Shown here piece after piece: positions 30,843 to 42,720 of a DNA stretch of 64,000 nt. Position 1 is the stretch's first letter. Each line of letters starts with the position of its first letter. Source of the DNA: Latrodectus hesperus (taxonomy: Eukaryota; Arthropoda; Arachnida; Araneae; Theridiidae); the NCBI GenBank assembly GCA_037975125.1, contig CM075853.1:29254295-29318294 (forward strand), written 5' to 3'. The translations under genes and the position numbers were made by a program. The notes beneath the pieces are model-generated. The model was given only the letters and a program-made list of their open reading frames with translations, did not search any database and was not told where the DNA came from.

Positions 30843-33800
30843 TAATATACTTAACATAGAGAAGTCAGTTTAAGATATAATGTGTACATATAGGCGATTC
30901 AGGTTGTTGTATCAAAATACGTGAATGTCTTGTAAGAGAAAGAATAATACAACAGGAAGATATGGTTAATATATGTTGTCTGTTACTATGATATGATAAC
31001 TATCGGTAAAAAAATTATAGTTCATATTCTCTACTATTTAATTTTCTTCAGGTTTTATGATCAATATAATTTTGGAGTGATAAATCTCTAAGAACACTAC
31101 ATTAGGTTGAGCGAAATTTCAGCTACATAATTTATCTGTCTCTACAACTTGAACTAAAATCATTTGTTGAAGAAATCTGCTCATAATACGAAAGGGTGTT
31201 TTTTATAAATTAGATTACTTACATAGTGATCATTATGTTGAAGCTACAGTATAAAATATATTTACGATGATATCTGCATGTCCCAGAAAAAAATGTCGTA
31301 CAGTGCACATGAATGAATCTAAGTCAGCATACAGTATTACGAGGTTTGTAGTTATGTGAAAAAGTAAGTTTTAAATTTTAACTTGTGCAGCTTTAGCATT
31401 CATAGTATTAGGTACCATTGGAACTATTTTATAATTTACTCTAGTTTGCTATGTAGAAAATTTTGATTTATGGCTTTTGTCATCATGTAGAACAGTTTTG
31501 ATTCACAGATTCAGGTTGAAAATGTACTTTGTTATCTCTAAGACTAAAGATATGTTGTGTTATAAGGTGATAAAATAATCCCTCTTCACGGCAAATTTTA
31601 ATATAGTTATTTAACTTTATAAGCAAGACCATATATTATTAATCTTCATGATGATGTGAATTTAATAAACATAAAAAATATACCCAGATTTTGTGGTAGC
31701 AACCACTTTTCCCCTTTAGTATTAAACAGATAACATTGTATTCATTCATTATCAATAATCAATCATTAATGATTTATAAGCAGAAAAATTATTTCTCGCT
31801 AACCAACATTTATGAAAAACTCTTATCTAGCATAGATTTGGGGTAACATATTTGCACTCGTTATCTGCTATTTTTAAATCATTCGAATCCTATTCTATAA
31901 TACATTTCCATATAACAGCAATTTTTACCATCAGAAATGGCTTATTTGGATTATGATTACTATCAGCTCAGTGCTATCAAATTATTAAAAAGTTTCTCTT
32001 GTTTTCATTTTTTTATACTTTTAATTTTTTTATTATTTTTAATTTTAATTGTTTCTAATTTTTTATGTTTAAGAAGTAAAATTTTTCTTATTTAATCCCT
32101 TTCTTTGGTGTAAAATTACAAGGAACGCAAATATTATACATTATTATATTTTTCAAGGATCATGTAAATAGAGTCAGGTTTATCAATTTTCACAAAAACT
32201 TAAGACTTATTTTGAGATTATCATAGCAGTTTTGATTTTAGTTCGTTTCATTTAACACTCAAAAATATATAACAATTTTCTTCAAACTTTCTTTTATTTT
32301 TGTACTAATAAAAGTAGCTAGTAGTGAACTCACTTTCTTTTATAATCTGATTGATTTATCTTTATTAGTATATATAAATTATCAACTTAAATATGATGAT
32401 GAAACTTTAAGTAAATCTATTTTGTTATTCCTTAAAGTTGTTTTATCTTGGGAAATATGACAATGCAATAAAATTTTAATTTAAAAAATGAAATCAGGTT
32501 GCCAAATATAATTATTAATTCCTATATTTTATATAGTTGTTAAAAGCATTAAAACATGATTAATTTCTCGTAATTGTTTACCGAATAAATGCATTTATAT
32601 TTTAGGTTCAGCATATAGTTTTAAAGATACCAAAATTTTTTTAAAAAATTAATTTTGTAGAATTACTGTAAATACAAATTTAATCTTCATTTTAATTTCT
32701 TAATGTCACCAAATGTTTTAGTTTCAAAAATAATATTTTTATTAATAACTAGTATTTATTTAAATATATTATAATATATATTAAATAATATTTATATTAA
32801 TAATATTATTTAAATGTATGTTATATTATTTTTGTTATTAAATAATATTTAGTAAAATATTTATTTAAGGTTTTAATTATATTCTTAACAGTATTTTTAA
32901 TTATATTCTAATATGATTTTAAAATATAATTAGATAAAAATGCTTATGAATAAGACGAATTACTCTCGAAGATAATTTTTCTATAACTCTATAAATTCAA
33001 ACATACATGGAGGACGAATTAAAAATGGTTAGAAAGCGGTTATGGTTATTTTATCGTAACAAACAAACTGAATTACAGAATCTTCATAATATAATTTAAT
33101 GTACAATTTAAAGTTTTAATACAATATTTCCTTCTCGTGTACTATTATTTACATAGGACAGCATACATAGATTCAACATACATTTGCATAATGATTTTCA
33201 AACACATAACAATAAGTCATTGTTTCCACAGAGAATAAGGAAACTTTAAAGTTTGCACAGAATTCTTTGATTTCACCCATATATTTGCTGAAATTCTATA
33301 TTTAACAATGAAAAGAAGACACGGAGAAAGATTCTTACGGTAAATTCAATAAAAATTTTGAGTTACTTCATATTCAGGGTTGTATGATGGTTAAGTTTCA
33401 AAATCTTTTGTTATGTAAATTCCTAAGATCTGCTTTTGAGAGAGATGTGATAAAATTAAAAAAGTGAATCTCCTATGAATTTAAATACCTTTAAGTCTAG
33501 ATTCTTTTTTATAGTGATCATTAATTTATTCTTTTTTTGTCATTTCTGAGGTCAGCAATAGTTAAAAATTGGATAAGTAGATATAAATTCAATAATTACC
33601 GTTCAAATAAATATGTGTCCCATTCTCTTTTACTCACGATGAAATAACGTGTTTAATGAAAAGCCGGATTTAAAAATATTCTTAAAACTTTATTTCATTT
33701 ATTAAGTAAAGTATTCAAAGGTTGTTTAGTATGAAAACCAAGCATTAATGAGTCTCTTAATACTTTAATTAATTTTGTGATTTATTTGTCAAAGAATGAT

Positions 33801-36800
33801 TATTTTTGTCAGTGAATACTAAGCTAGTCAGTGAATGTCAGTGAATAAGAACGACAGTTTAAAGTGACCTCTAAATCTTTCAAATATTCATTCACGATGT
33901 TGAATTCAAACTCGAAAAATGTTGAATTCAAGATTACCAAACAGATTTAGATTTTTATATCGGTTAAAGTTACAAATTATACGATTTGCATTGGTTAAAT
34001 TTATGATTAAAATATTTTGATAGTAAATGATGACGATAGCAAAAGAGATACGTCTTTTTTTGAGATTATCACGCTTCTTCATAAACTCGTGGAAAATCAT
34101 GAATTAAGGTATTTTGATATACCTATAGCAGTCATAAGTAAAATATCGATATGTAAATGCAAACTCATATGTTTAACAGTCTTACTGATTAGCCAATGCG
34201 TATTTCAATTATAACAGATATTTCATTCATTTCAATATTTTTTGGAAGTAAATTTTTAAGTATATTTTTTAGTGTTGGAATACAATCCTAAATACTTGTT
34301 CCAGTAAATTTGCATATGTAAAACAGGAATCTCAATCAAAAAGATAGGAGGAAACCTAATTGCTGAAACATATTTTTTATCATCAACTAATGAACTCCGT
34401 AAAGTTGAAATCCAAGATCTCTTAGAAACATCCGCCAAGAGATTTAACAGCATACAGAACTTATTAATCTACTTTTAGTATAAAAGTGGCCTCATCTGAC
34501 TGATGAAAAATATTCATGTGTAATCGTCTGTGTTTTAATCAAAAATTTCCAAAGCATTTACATTCAGTATATTTCATATTTATAGTTCCAAATGACTATT
34601 GGAGATTTATTACGTACGTGTACAAGCAATGCTGATTTTTATCAATTGATTTTGGATCAAAATTACATCTATGTACTTTTATACTGTCTTCCAGTATATA
34701 TATATATGTGTGTATGTGTGTGCGTTGTGTTATATGTATGACGTAAATTAAATAAAAATGTAAATAAATATTCTAATTTAACTATGAAGCATTTTTTATC
34801 ATATTGTTAGAAAATAAACTAAAATAAGTTTTATCTTATTAAACATGTATAAGACAGTCTATAGTGATGAAATACAAATTTAAGTTTTCTTTCTAACTTT
34901 TACATAGGTTTATAGTTTATTTACGTAATTAGTGGGTATATATTGCATGCATTACATTGTCCATACATTTCCTTCATTACATTGTAAACAGCATAAGGCA
35001 CATACATTAGACTTTATATTCCTATTCATATTAAAAATTATAATTCTTCTGTATTACTATTCTTCTATATTCCAAATTGCATTTAAATATATGTTATAAA
35101 TAACCACAAAGACTTGATGTTGGCGCATAGACATAAGATTATTAAGTACGTGAAATCAAAATAAAGGTAAAAAATTTTGAATGAAATGTTGATTTCATTG
35201 AAGAAATATCCTTAGTTAATTTTAAATGAGTCATCTTATAATTTATAATTTTATTGGAGATGATTTCGAGGTAAGAATAACTATTAACTCCACAATCGTT
35301 ATATTTACTTCATCAAAAATAAATTGCTTTTCCATTTAAATCTGTGAAGTGTAAAGATTTTAATTCAATGTATTTTTTTTAAAAAAAGGTATCAAAAAAG
35401 CTGCACCCGTTAACTTCAGAAAAAAATTGAATTGGCAAGTTTTGATACAAATTTCTTTTGCCTGGAGGATATAATTAAGTAACTAAATTAACTTAAGAAA
35501 TTTTATTGCATTTGAATTTCATTCATTTTCTTTTTATTTTGATAAAAGAAATGGTGAGAAATATTAATTGAGGAAAGATAAGGGAATTTAACAAACTCAC
35601 ATATTTCTTTTAATTTTAGGTTTTTCTCTTATGTGTTTTTAATGATTAATAAATCAGTTATATTTTGTTCTTCTCTTTTCATGAATTTCTAACATTTAAT
35701 GAACATTTAAAAAAAACTCTACTGAAAATGGCAGTATTGTAGCAGGTGATTTTCAAAAAGGTTATCCACTGCTTTTTTCCTTAATTTTTCAATCAAACAT
35801 CTTATTTTCCAGTTGATTACCATATACAACTAACATATATACCATAAAATAGAAACAGGTTAATACTTTTACATATTTACAGAGTTCAAATGTTTTAACT
35901 GAAATAAATATTCTTGAAATATCATAAACCAACTGTAGTTTTTAAAAACTCTATTTTAGTTTTTGTTAAATATTAGATTTGTCAATCATTTATATTTACA
36001 AATAAATACAGTTCAGCTAGTATTTATGAGAAAGCTTGCTTTTATTTTTCAAAATTAATAAAAATAAAAATGAGATAAATTTTTTAATATTGAATGTTTT
36101 TTGAAAAATACTTTTTGTTTAATTCCACCTATGTTGATGTATATTTGAAATCCCATTGTGAAAAATTATATAAAATATTACTAAAAATATTGTCATTTAC
36201 AAAAATCACATGATCATAAAAGAAATTTCGTTACATTTATATTTGAAATTAAAATGTTGGTCAAAACAATAAAATTAATATTAATGCATATCTAAGATTT
36301 GCAGTTTTATACGAGTAATATTAAATATTGAATTTTTTTATTATATTACATAATTTATAAGATGTGTAATATATCAGAATAATAACTTGGAACTGCAGTA
36401 ATAAAATATTGGATAATTTATACTAATTATTTCAATTTTACATGTAAATATAAATTATGTAAGTATCAAAACAATTTATTCTGTTGAATGAAATAAAAGA
36501 AAATTATCTGTAACGACAGAAAAAAGCTTAGAAATCTCTAAAAGTCATCATTTTATAAATATTTAACTATACCATATAAATAATGTACTGAAACTTATAT
36601 TTATACAGGTGCAACATTGTGAAATTCTAAAATCCAAACTAAATTGTGTTACTTAAACTATGAATTTGTTTTTAATTTGGTGATTCAATTTCTTGTATTA
36701 GTATAAAAGATAAAAATGAAAATTCCTTCAGAAAAATCTTGTTATTTAATTCTTATTTAATATGATATCTTATTATTATTATATTTTTCTCATCATTATT

Positions 36801-38797
36801 TATACATCATTTATATCTTATCATCTATCACACTAAAAATATATAGTCTGGAATTATATATATATGGTGGTTATGCATTCAATTATTGTTAGTAAAATAT
36901 CAAGGAAAAAAAATGTGAAACTAAATCAAATTCACAAAATTTATAACATCTTTGTTTCAGATTCTTGTTTTTGTTAACTACTTTTCACATTATTGCCGCT
37001 TTTGAATACGTTTTAAGAAAATTATCAAACAAAATGTGGTCTTCTATTTTTCTGTAATTAACATCATAAGTGTTTTTGCTAAAAAATTGAAGTTGATGTT
37101 ACTTAACTATTATTTCTATGTATCTCTAGAGAGAATGTTTAACCGATTCATAGTTATGAACTGTCAACAATAATTTGATTTTCAAATGTAACTTACGTAG
37201 CATATTTTTCCAAACATTTATATAAAAAATATTAAATATCATTTTGGATCTTAAATAAATTTTATTTTTTAAGAAAGTTGAACATACGAATCAGAAGCTT
37301 GATAAAATGTTGTAGATTAGCTTAATGATGCATTTACTTTATTTTCTGAGATAAAAACAGAAAGGATACTGAATTTTCTAGTAGAATAAAATATTTTGAA
37401 AATAATCCATTTTTAAAAAATTCAAAACAAATGTTTTATGAATAAAGATAAAATTTTTCTTTCAACATTTTAATTATTTTTCACTTAACTTTGCTTATAA
37501 ATTACTAAAATACTAATTAAAAAATTAAAATAATTGATAATTATTCACAGAAGTCTAGGGCAAAATTTATATTTAGTTTCCTAAATCTAATAATAATTCT
37601 TAATTTATTAAATAAATTTTCCGTGTTTTTTTCCATTATACCCTTGCTCTTGAACTTGGAGAAATAGCATGTTTTTATAGAGATAAATAACACAGATATG
37701 ATGATTTTAATTGCTCCAAATGTTATTTTAAATTAAATATATTTCAATCAAAATTTTTGGGTACATTCGTATTGTCTCGTCGACCACATTTGCGAAAAAA
37801 TATGTCATTTAATGATTTGATTTAGCGCCATATAAACTACATAGAAAGTTTATCTATAGTTGCTATAATGAATATATTAGTATATTATTTAGTTTCTCCT
37901 TCAAATTTTGAAAAATATATTATAATTTGCAAGATACGAAGACATATTTTATGGTGATAAGTCCGACGGGATAAAATGCATTTAAATTTTTTTGTTTGAA
38001 AATTAACTGAAGAGTGATTGAAAAAGCTATAGATAGCTGTTGCAAACAATGGCTGAGTGATAATTTTGTCTATAAAAAAGAGCATAACGGTCACAAGTTG
38101 CCTAAAGAAAAAACAGCCAAATAAAACAGTATTTTATTTTGTTTTATTGTAAAAAGGTGCTATTGCTTTATACCTACTCAACCGATCATCCCAAGCAATT
38201 TGTGCCAGAAATAAACATTGGCGTTTAAATAAGTTTTGTCAATAAGTGATTATTATTTGGCTCATATAAAAAGTAACTAAAATGTTAAGAAAATGTTTGT
38301 GTTATTTTTAGCAGTTTCTAAAAACATATATTTTTTTAAGCAATACACGTTGCAAATGGAATATTTATGACATGGAATATTAAGATTTTTTCCTGTCCTT
38401 ATGATTTTTTTCCTGTTACGGAGATTATCGAAGGAGGTTTTATTGAAATGTACTGTTTTCAGATTATCCTAGATTTTTTTTAAATTTATAAATCAAATAG
38501 AGGAATTACTTAAGTATATATCAGGAAATTTATGTGATCATGTCATCAATAGTAAAAATGTGAATAGTAACGTAATAAAAAATGCTGTATGTATAATAAA
38601 ACTAGAGAATTATAAAAGAATGCCAAATCAGCTTATTCCTAGGTGCCAAAGAGGCGATAAAATGCTCCATACTGGTTTACCGCTTCAGAATGTTTTCCTG
38701 TGTTTTCTGACGTAGAATGATTGTGCATATGTTTGAAATTTATATTGTGTGCTAGTAACCCTTGAAATATTTGATTTGTAATTTGTTTTTATTTTAG
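30843..38797. other. Large AT-rich desert
   Basis: About 8 kb without a supported gene. A 57-codon open stretch on the plus strand at about 34312-34482 (reads GISIKKIGGNLIAETYF) is more coding-like than its surroundings but has no start or known motif. A (TA)n/(TG)n run lies at 34696-34730. A strongly self-complementary TTATTAAATAATATT-type block lies at 32740-32880. I see nothing else. Confidence 0.55.
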
Positions 38798-38958
38798 TGC
38801 TTGGTAGGAAAATTGGAAATCGCGCCAAAACCGCACGGGATCTTAGGATTTTAACGCCAGGTCTTCTATCTTGGAATAATATGAATATTATAATTTTCTT
38901 AGGAATTCTAGCTATGCAGCATAGATTATCTGTGGATCGAGTAAAAATGTCATCTGAG
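38798..38958 (+). other. Candidate internal coding exon
   Basis: A 161-bp segment, less AT-rich than its flanks and free of stops in one frame, lies between a pyrimidine-rich acceptor (ttttattttag) and a textbook donor (GAG|gtaagt). Read from phase 2, it codes for 53 residues: a basic N-terminal part (LGRKIGNRAKTARDLR), a central hydrophobic stretch (MNIIIFLGILAM) and a polar end (HRLSVDRVKMSSE). The frame ends on a codon boundary at the donor. I do not recognise the protein. The opposite strand is also open over 38685-38975, so a transposon relic on either strand remains possible. No partner exon was found within several kb. Confidence 0.3.
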
Positions 38959-40423
38959 GTAAGTTTTAAAATCAATAAATAAATTGGCCTTATTCTTGCT
39001 GGATGAGTTGTCAGTTAATCTAAACTGTTAGTTGAAAATATCTTTATTAAAATATGTAAAGTAAGTATTGGTCGGGAAACATCTGAACAAGTATTACAAA
39101 TCGCTGTTTAATACACTTTTTTCCTTTCTTTTTTACAAAAAACGTAATATTAAATATTTATAAGTAATATTAAACACTAGAATCAAATAAGCGTTGCATT
39201 AAAAATTAAAACGCCCTTTCATTAATATAGAATAATGACAACAGATACTTTTTTACTTATCAAGCTATTTACTTATACATTCTTCTTTCTCATGAAAAAT
39301 TTAGTTTTTTTAACAGTTGATTTTATAAATATTAAAAAATGCTTCAATTAACAATTAAAATAAAAGTGCCGTGTTTGAAAAGTCATCATTCTATACAATT
39401 TAACCATTAAATGAAAATTAATGTTGAAATAAAAAAGTATTAAAATTTAATAAACCCTGAATACAAAATATAATATTCTTTTAAGTTATCTCTCAAGTTT
39501 ACTTAAAAATAAATTGTATTTCTTTCTTTACTTACATTTATTACATTAATTAAACAAATAAATCTTGTTTTAAAATCATTTATCTATTATTTTATGCATA
39601 TTTTTTACAATAAAAATGAATAACATATTTTAATGAAAGAAAAGGAATTGCACTTATTCTTTACATAGAATGTATTAAATAAAATATTTTTCATCTTAAA
39701 TAAACTGTTTTTGGCAATATATAAAATTTTAATGAAAACATTCAATGATTCATTGCATTGAGTTTTAACTTTATGACTAAATAAATAATATGAATATTCA
39801 AATAATCTGCATACAAAATTTGTTCAAAGGTATTAAATATTTAAGTAGATAACTATGCTTTATTAACTTTTAAGAAACTTAGGTTAATATAAATTACTAT
39901 ATACTTGTAAACAAATTTATTTTAAATATTCCTTTAAAATCAAAATATGGGGATAAATATTTATTGTTGTAAAGTGGAAAAATAATTATAATAAAATAAC
40001 AATTAAAGCTTAAAATTTGCTTGAAAAGGGCATACTATATAATATTTAAGAATATAACATTATAGATTTATTTTTTAACTTATCTCTGTTAGTTAACTAA
40101 AATATGAGTTTACTTGACTTATTTTGATGTTATTAATGCAATTTAGTCTACTTAGTAAATTTAAACAATTTTTCGAAAATATATGTTATGTTTTTTATTG
40201 AAAACATTTTTATTAGTGTTTAAGTAGTTGAAAATATGTTTATAATAATTGCTTGCATTATAAATAAAGAACAACACATTTTTATAAAAAAAAATTTATC
40301 TTTTTTCAATTTTTATCCTTAAATTCTGAACAAAAATTAATGATATGATGAATGAAGATGAAATACATAAATTAACAATGTCTTTGGGAAAAAATAAGAT
40401 TTCCAATAATATTCTAATAAAAT
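38959..40423. other. AT-rich DNA, no gene seen
   Basis: Uniform A/T-rich sequence up to the truncated Tc1 copy. Confidence 0.6.
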
Positions 40424-41131
40424 AATAAGGGCAAAGCCACAGACCTTAACACATCGGAAATGTAACGGTTGATGTTCGAATTACCGGTAATGCGAACAAG
40501 AGGTGATCGAGACGTGTATCCAATGGCACCCCATACCATCACTCCAGCAGATGGGTCAGTATGGTGATGTTCAATGCAAGCTGGCAATGCGCGTTCTCCA
40601 TGATGCCTCCAAACACGGATGCAGCTACATGGTCCTGTATACAGAACCGAGATTCATCTGTTAAGATGACGTGATGCCATTCCTGCGTCCAGGTTTGTCA
40701 CTGATCACACCATTAAAGGCGCTCCTATCTGTGACGCAGCGTCAATGGTAGCCGAAGCCATGGTCGCCGCGCAGACAATCCATGCTGCTGCAAACATCGT
40801 CGAACTGTTCGAGCAGAAACTTGTTGCCTTGCAAATGACTCCATTTCTCGACTCAGGGTTCGTGACGTGGCTGTAAGGTCCCTTGCGACCATGCGGATAA
40901 GATATCTGTCTTCTCTGCTGTTAGTGATGGGGGTCGCTGAGATCCTGCATGACGTTCCGTATGATTGTCCTGAACCCTTCGATTCCATATTCTGCTAACA
41001 GTCATGGGGTCTCGACCGACGCGAGTAGCAATATTGCGGTACGATAAACCGTAATCCCGGTAGGCTATAATCCTTCCTCGATCAAAGTCAGACACGTGCT
41101 AATAGGCATTTCTTCTTCTTACACGAGGCAT
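40424..41131 (-). pseudogene. Tc1-type transposase, truncated and frameshifted
   Basis: Starts at ATG 41131 (MPRVRRRNAY), with a TAG at 41101-41099 where the sister copy has CAG (Gln). The DNA-binding part follows (SDFDRGRIIAYRDYGLSYRN, then DPMTVSRIWNRRVQDNHTE). In the run of five C at 40929-40933 the frame is lost by one base and continues as NSREDRYLIRM ... VSARTVRRCLQQHGLSARRP. The region of the first catalytic Asp is present only as decayed sequence. Everything beyond about two thirds of the protein is deleted. The same frameshift at the same base run occurs in the 47.8-kb copy. Confidence 0.9.
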
Positions 41132-41363
41132 TACAACAATTTTCTTTGCCGAAAACAACGTTGAAACGGAAATTGAGTATGAGAAAACTGCTGTCAAATC
41201 TCTGGTTTTATACACATTGTAAATGTCGCTACTGTCGCCTACTTTGTATGAATGCGCTGAAAATCTAATCATTTGCATATCACAGCAAGTTCTACCTCTT
41301 AAGCAAATTTCACGTGTGTGGTGTGCCACTTTCCTGATGCAGCAATTTTAATGACCAGTAGTG
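40424..41363 (-). mobile_element. Tc1-type transposon, truncated copy (same family as 47.8 kb)
   Basis: About 940 bp on the minus strand matching the first two thirds of the element at 47837-49238 at high similarity, including the 5' leader with tgctgtgatatgcaaatgat. The 5' inverted repeat is at 41335-41363, next to a TA (41364-41365). Similarity stops near 40424, so the 3' third, with the last two catalytic residues and the other inverted repeat, is missing. The missing end means that it can no longer transpose as a unit. Confidence 0.92.
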
Positions 41364-41689
41364 TACATTTCGTAAGTATTTAATTTTAAGGATAATTACT
41401 CTCGTTTTTTTTATAAATAAAAAAATATTTTCTGGTAATATATGGTAGACTTGTTGCAGTTCTATGAGCCTTTTTTCTTCACTTTTTATTTCAAACTCAT
41501 GAAATATTAGAACTTCGAATTTTTGAAGAAAGTAGCCCATTTAACTGTACCAAGTGTAACAAAAATATTCCACCTTTAAGGTGTTTCTAGAAATACAATG
41601 TGTCTAAAATTATTACAACATACACGCATCGCGCCAAATCAAAGTAATGGGTGGTAAAGGGAAGTTCTGTGAAAGAAACAGATGAATAT
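41364..41689. other. Spacer between two Tc1 sequences
   Basis: AT-rich; it may include the decayed 5' end of the relic that follows. No gene is seen. Confidence 0.5.
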
Positions 41690-42435
41690 TGAAGCCGATT
41701 GTAATGTCTAAAAAGCGAAAAAATGCAACAAAAGAGACTGCAGAGTTCAATCAGCACCTATATTCTCCAGTACCAATGATTACATTGTGAAGGCACCTTC
41801 ATAAATAGAATAGCAATTGCCAAGTCGCATGTCACAGATGTTAAACTTAAATGTCGTTGCTAATGGCAAACGTCTTATATAGCGGGTCACATTCACAAAT
41901 ATAGTCGATCCATGAGTAAAATGAAATAATATAGTCTGATGAATCATCTACAGCAGGATGGGTGTACGTTTGGGGGGCTTTGTCACAAGTATATGATGGT
42001 AATTGTCTCTTTCCAACTGTCAAGTATGGAAATGGTTCTGTCATGATATGGGCTGCTAAATCATGATCTCTGTTCGACCAATCGTAACTCTAAAAGTAAA
42101 GTTCCTTGGGGAACTGTACAGAGAAATTTTAAGTGACCAAGTTTATCCTATAAAGTAAACTTTTTTTCTGATATAAGCTATGACAACTTGACGTTTGATG
42201 ATTTTTTTCCTGGTTTCAATTTGATTATGCCTTTTTCCAAGCAACGAGCTCATGGCGGAATGAAAATGAGATGAAGTTAAACATTTGCGTAGCTACCTTA
42301 TAATACCAACTGACCTTAATATAATTATTGTTTATTTTAGAGCGTTCGATACGGAATCTATTCTCTACCAGCACCATTCCCAAAACAGTCACGATACCTC
42401 ATTACAGAATGATACAATATTCCTTAAAGTAATAT
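41690..42435 (+). pseudogene. Old Tc1-type transposase relic
   Basis: Many stops and frame changes, but family landmarks can be read in order on the plus strand: RHLHK (second DNA-binding part), SDESS near 41937, VYVWGA, then KYGNGSVMIWAA (family form about GGSVMVWAAI). Next come a weak NEMKLNICVATL (family about DEVKHLPWPA) and ERSIRNLFSTST (family about ERSIRNRFPPPAS) near 42340. The catalytic Glu is lost. It represents a third Tc1 lineage, different from the two others here. It is far older than the adjacent truncated copy, judging by the density of lesions. Confidence 0.7.
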
Positions 42436-42440
42436 TCAGC

Positions 42441-42720
42441 AGCTGCTCACCATGTCTTGCAGTTAGCCTGCTTGTCTGCGGATAGGGAAGTCCTGGGTTC
42501 GATTCCCTGTTCGAGCATGGATGTACTTTCTTTCTGTCTTCTGTCTTTGTCTTTTCTTTGTATCGATGAGTTGTGAATGGTTGCCTACTCTCCTACCTTA
42601 TAAACGGGTACTTATGGCATGTGTGTACTCAGGAAGTCGGATCCCACACCAAATTACGGTTCAGTTGGAAAAGTGGAGCAGCACATCCCATATTGCCCTT
42701 ATCACCGGAATAAATACAGC
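42441..42720 (+). mobile_element. tRNA-headed SINE (family 2-like)
   Basis: A tRNA-like head at about 42441-42517 has a strong B box (GGGTTCGATTCC) and an end TTCGAGCA. It is followed by a CT-rich linker (ctttctgtctt) like that of the SINE at 60103. The body after the linker (gtcggatcccacaccaaatt ... gtggagcagcaca) is different, so this is a sister family sharing the head. The A-box part is poorly kept and no sound cloverleaf forms. It starts a few bases after the Tc1 relic ends. Confidence 0.7.
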
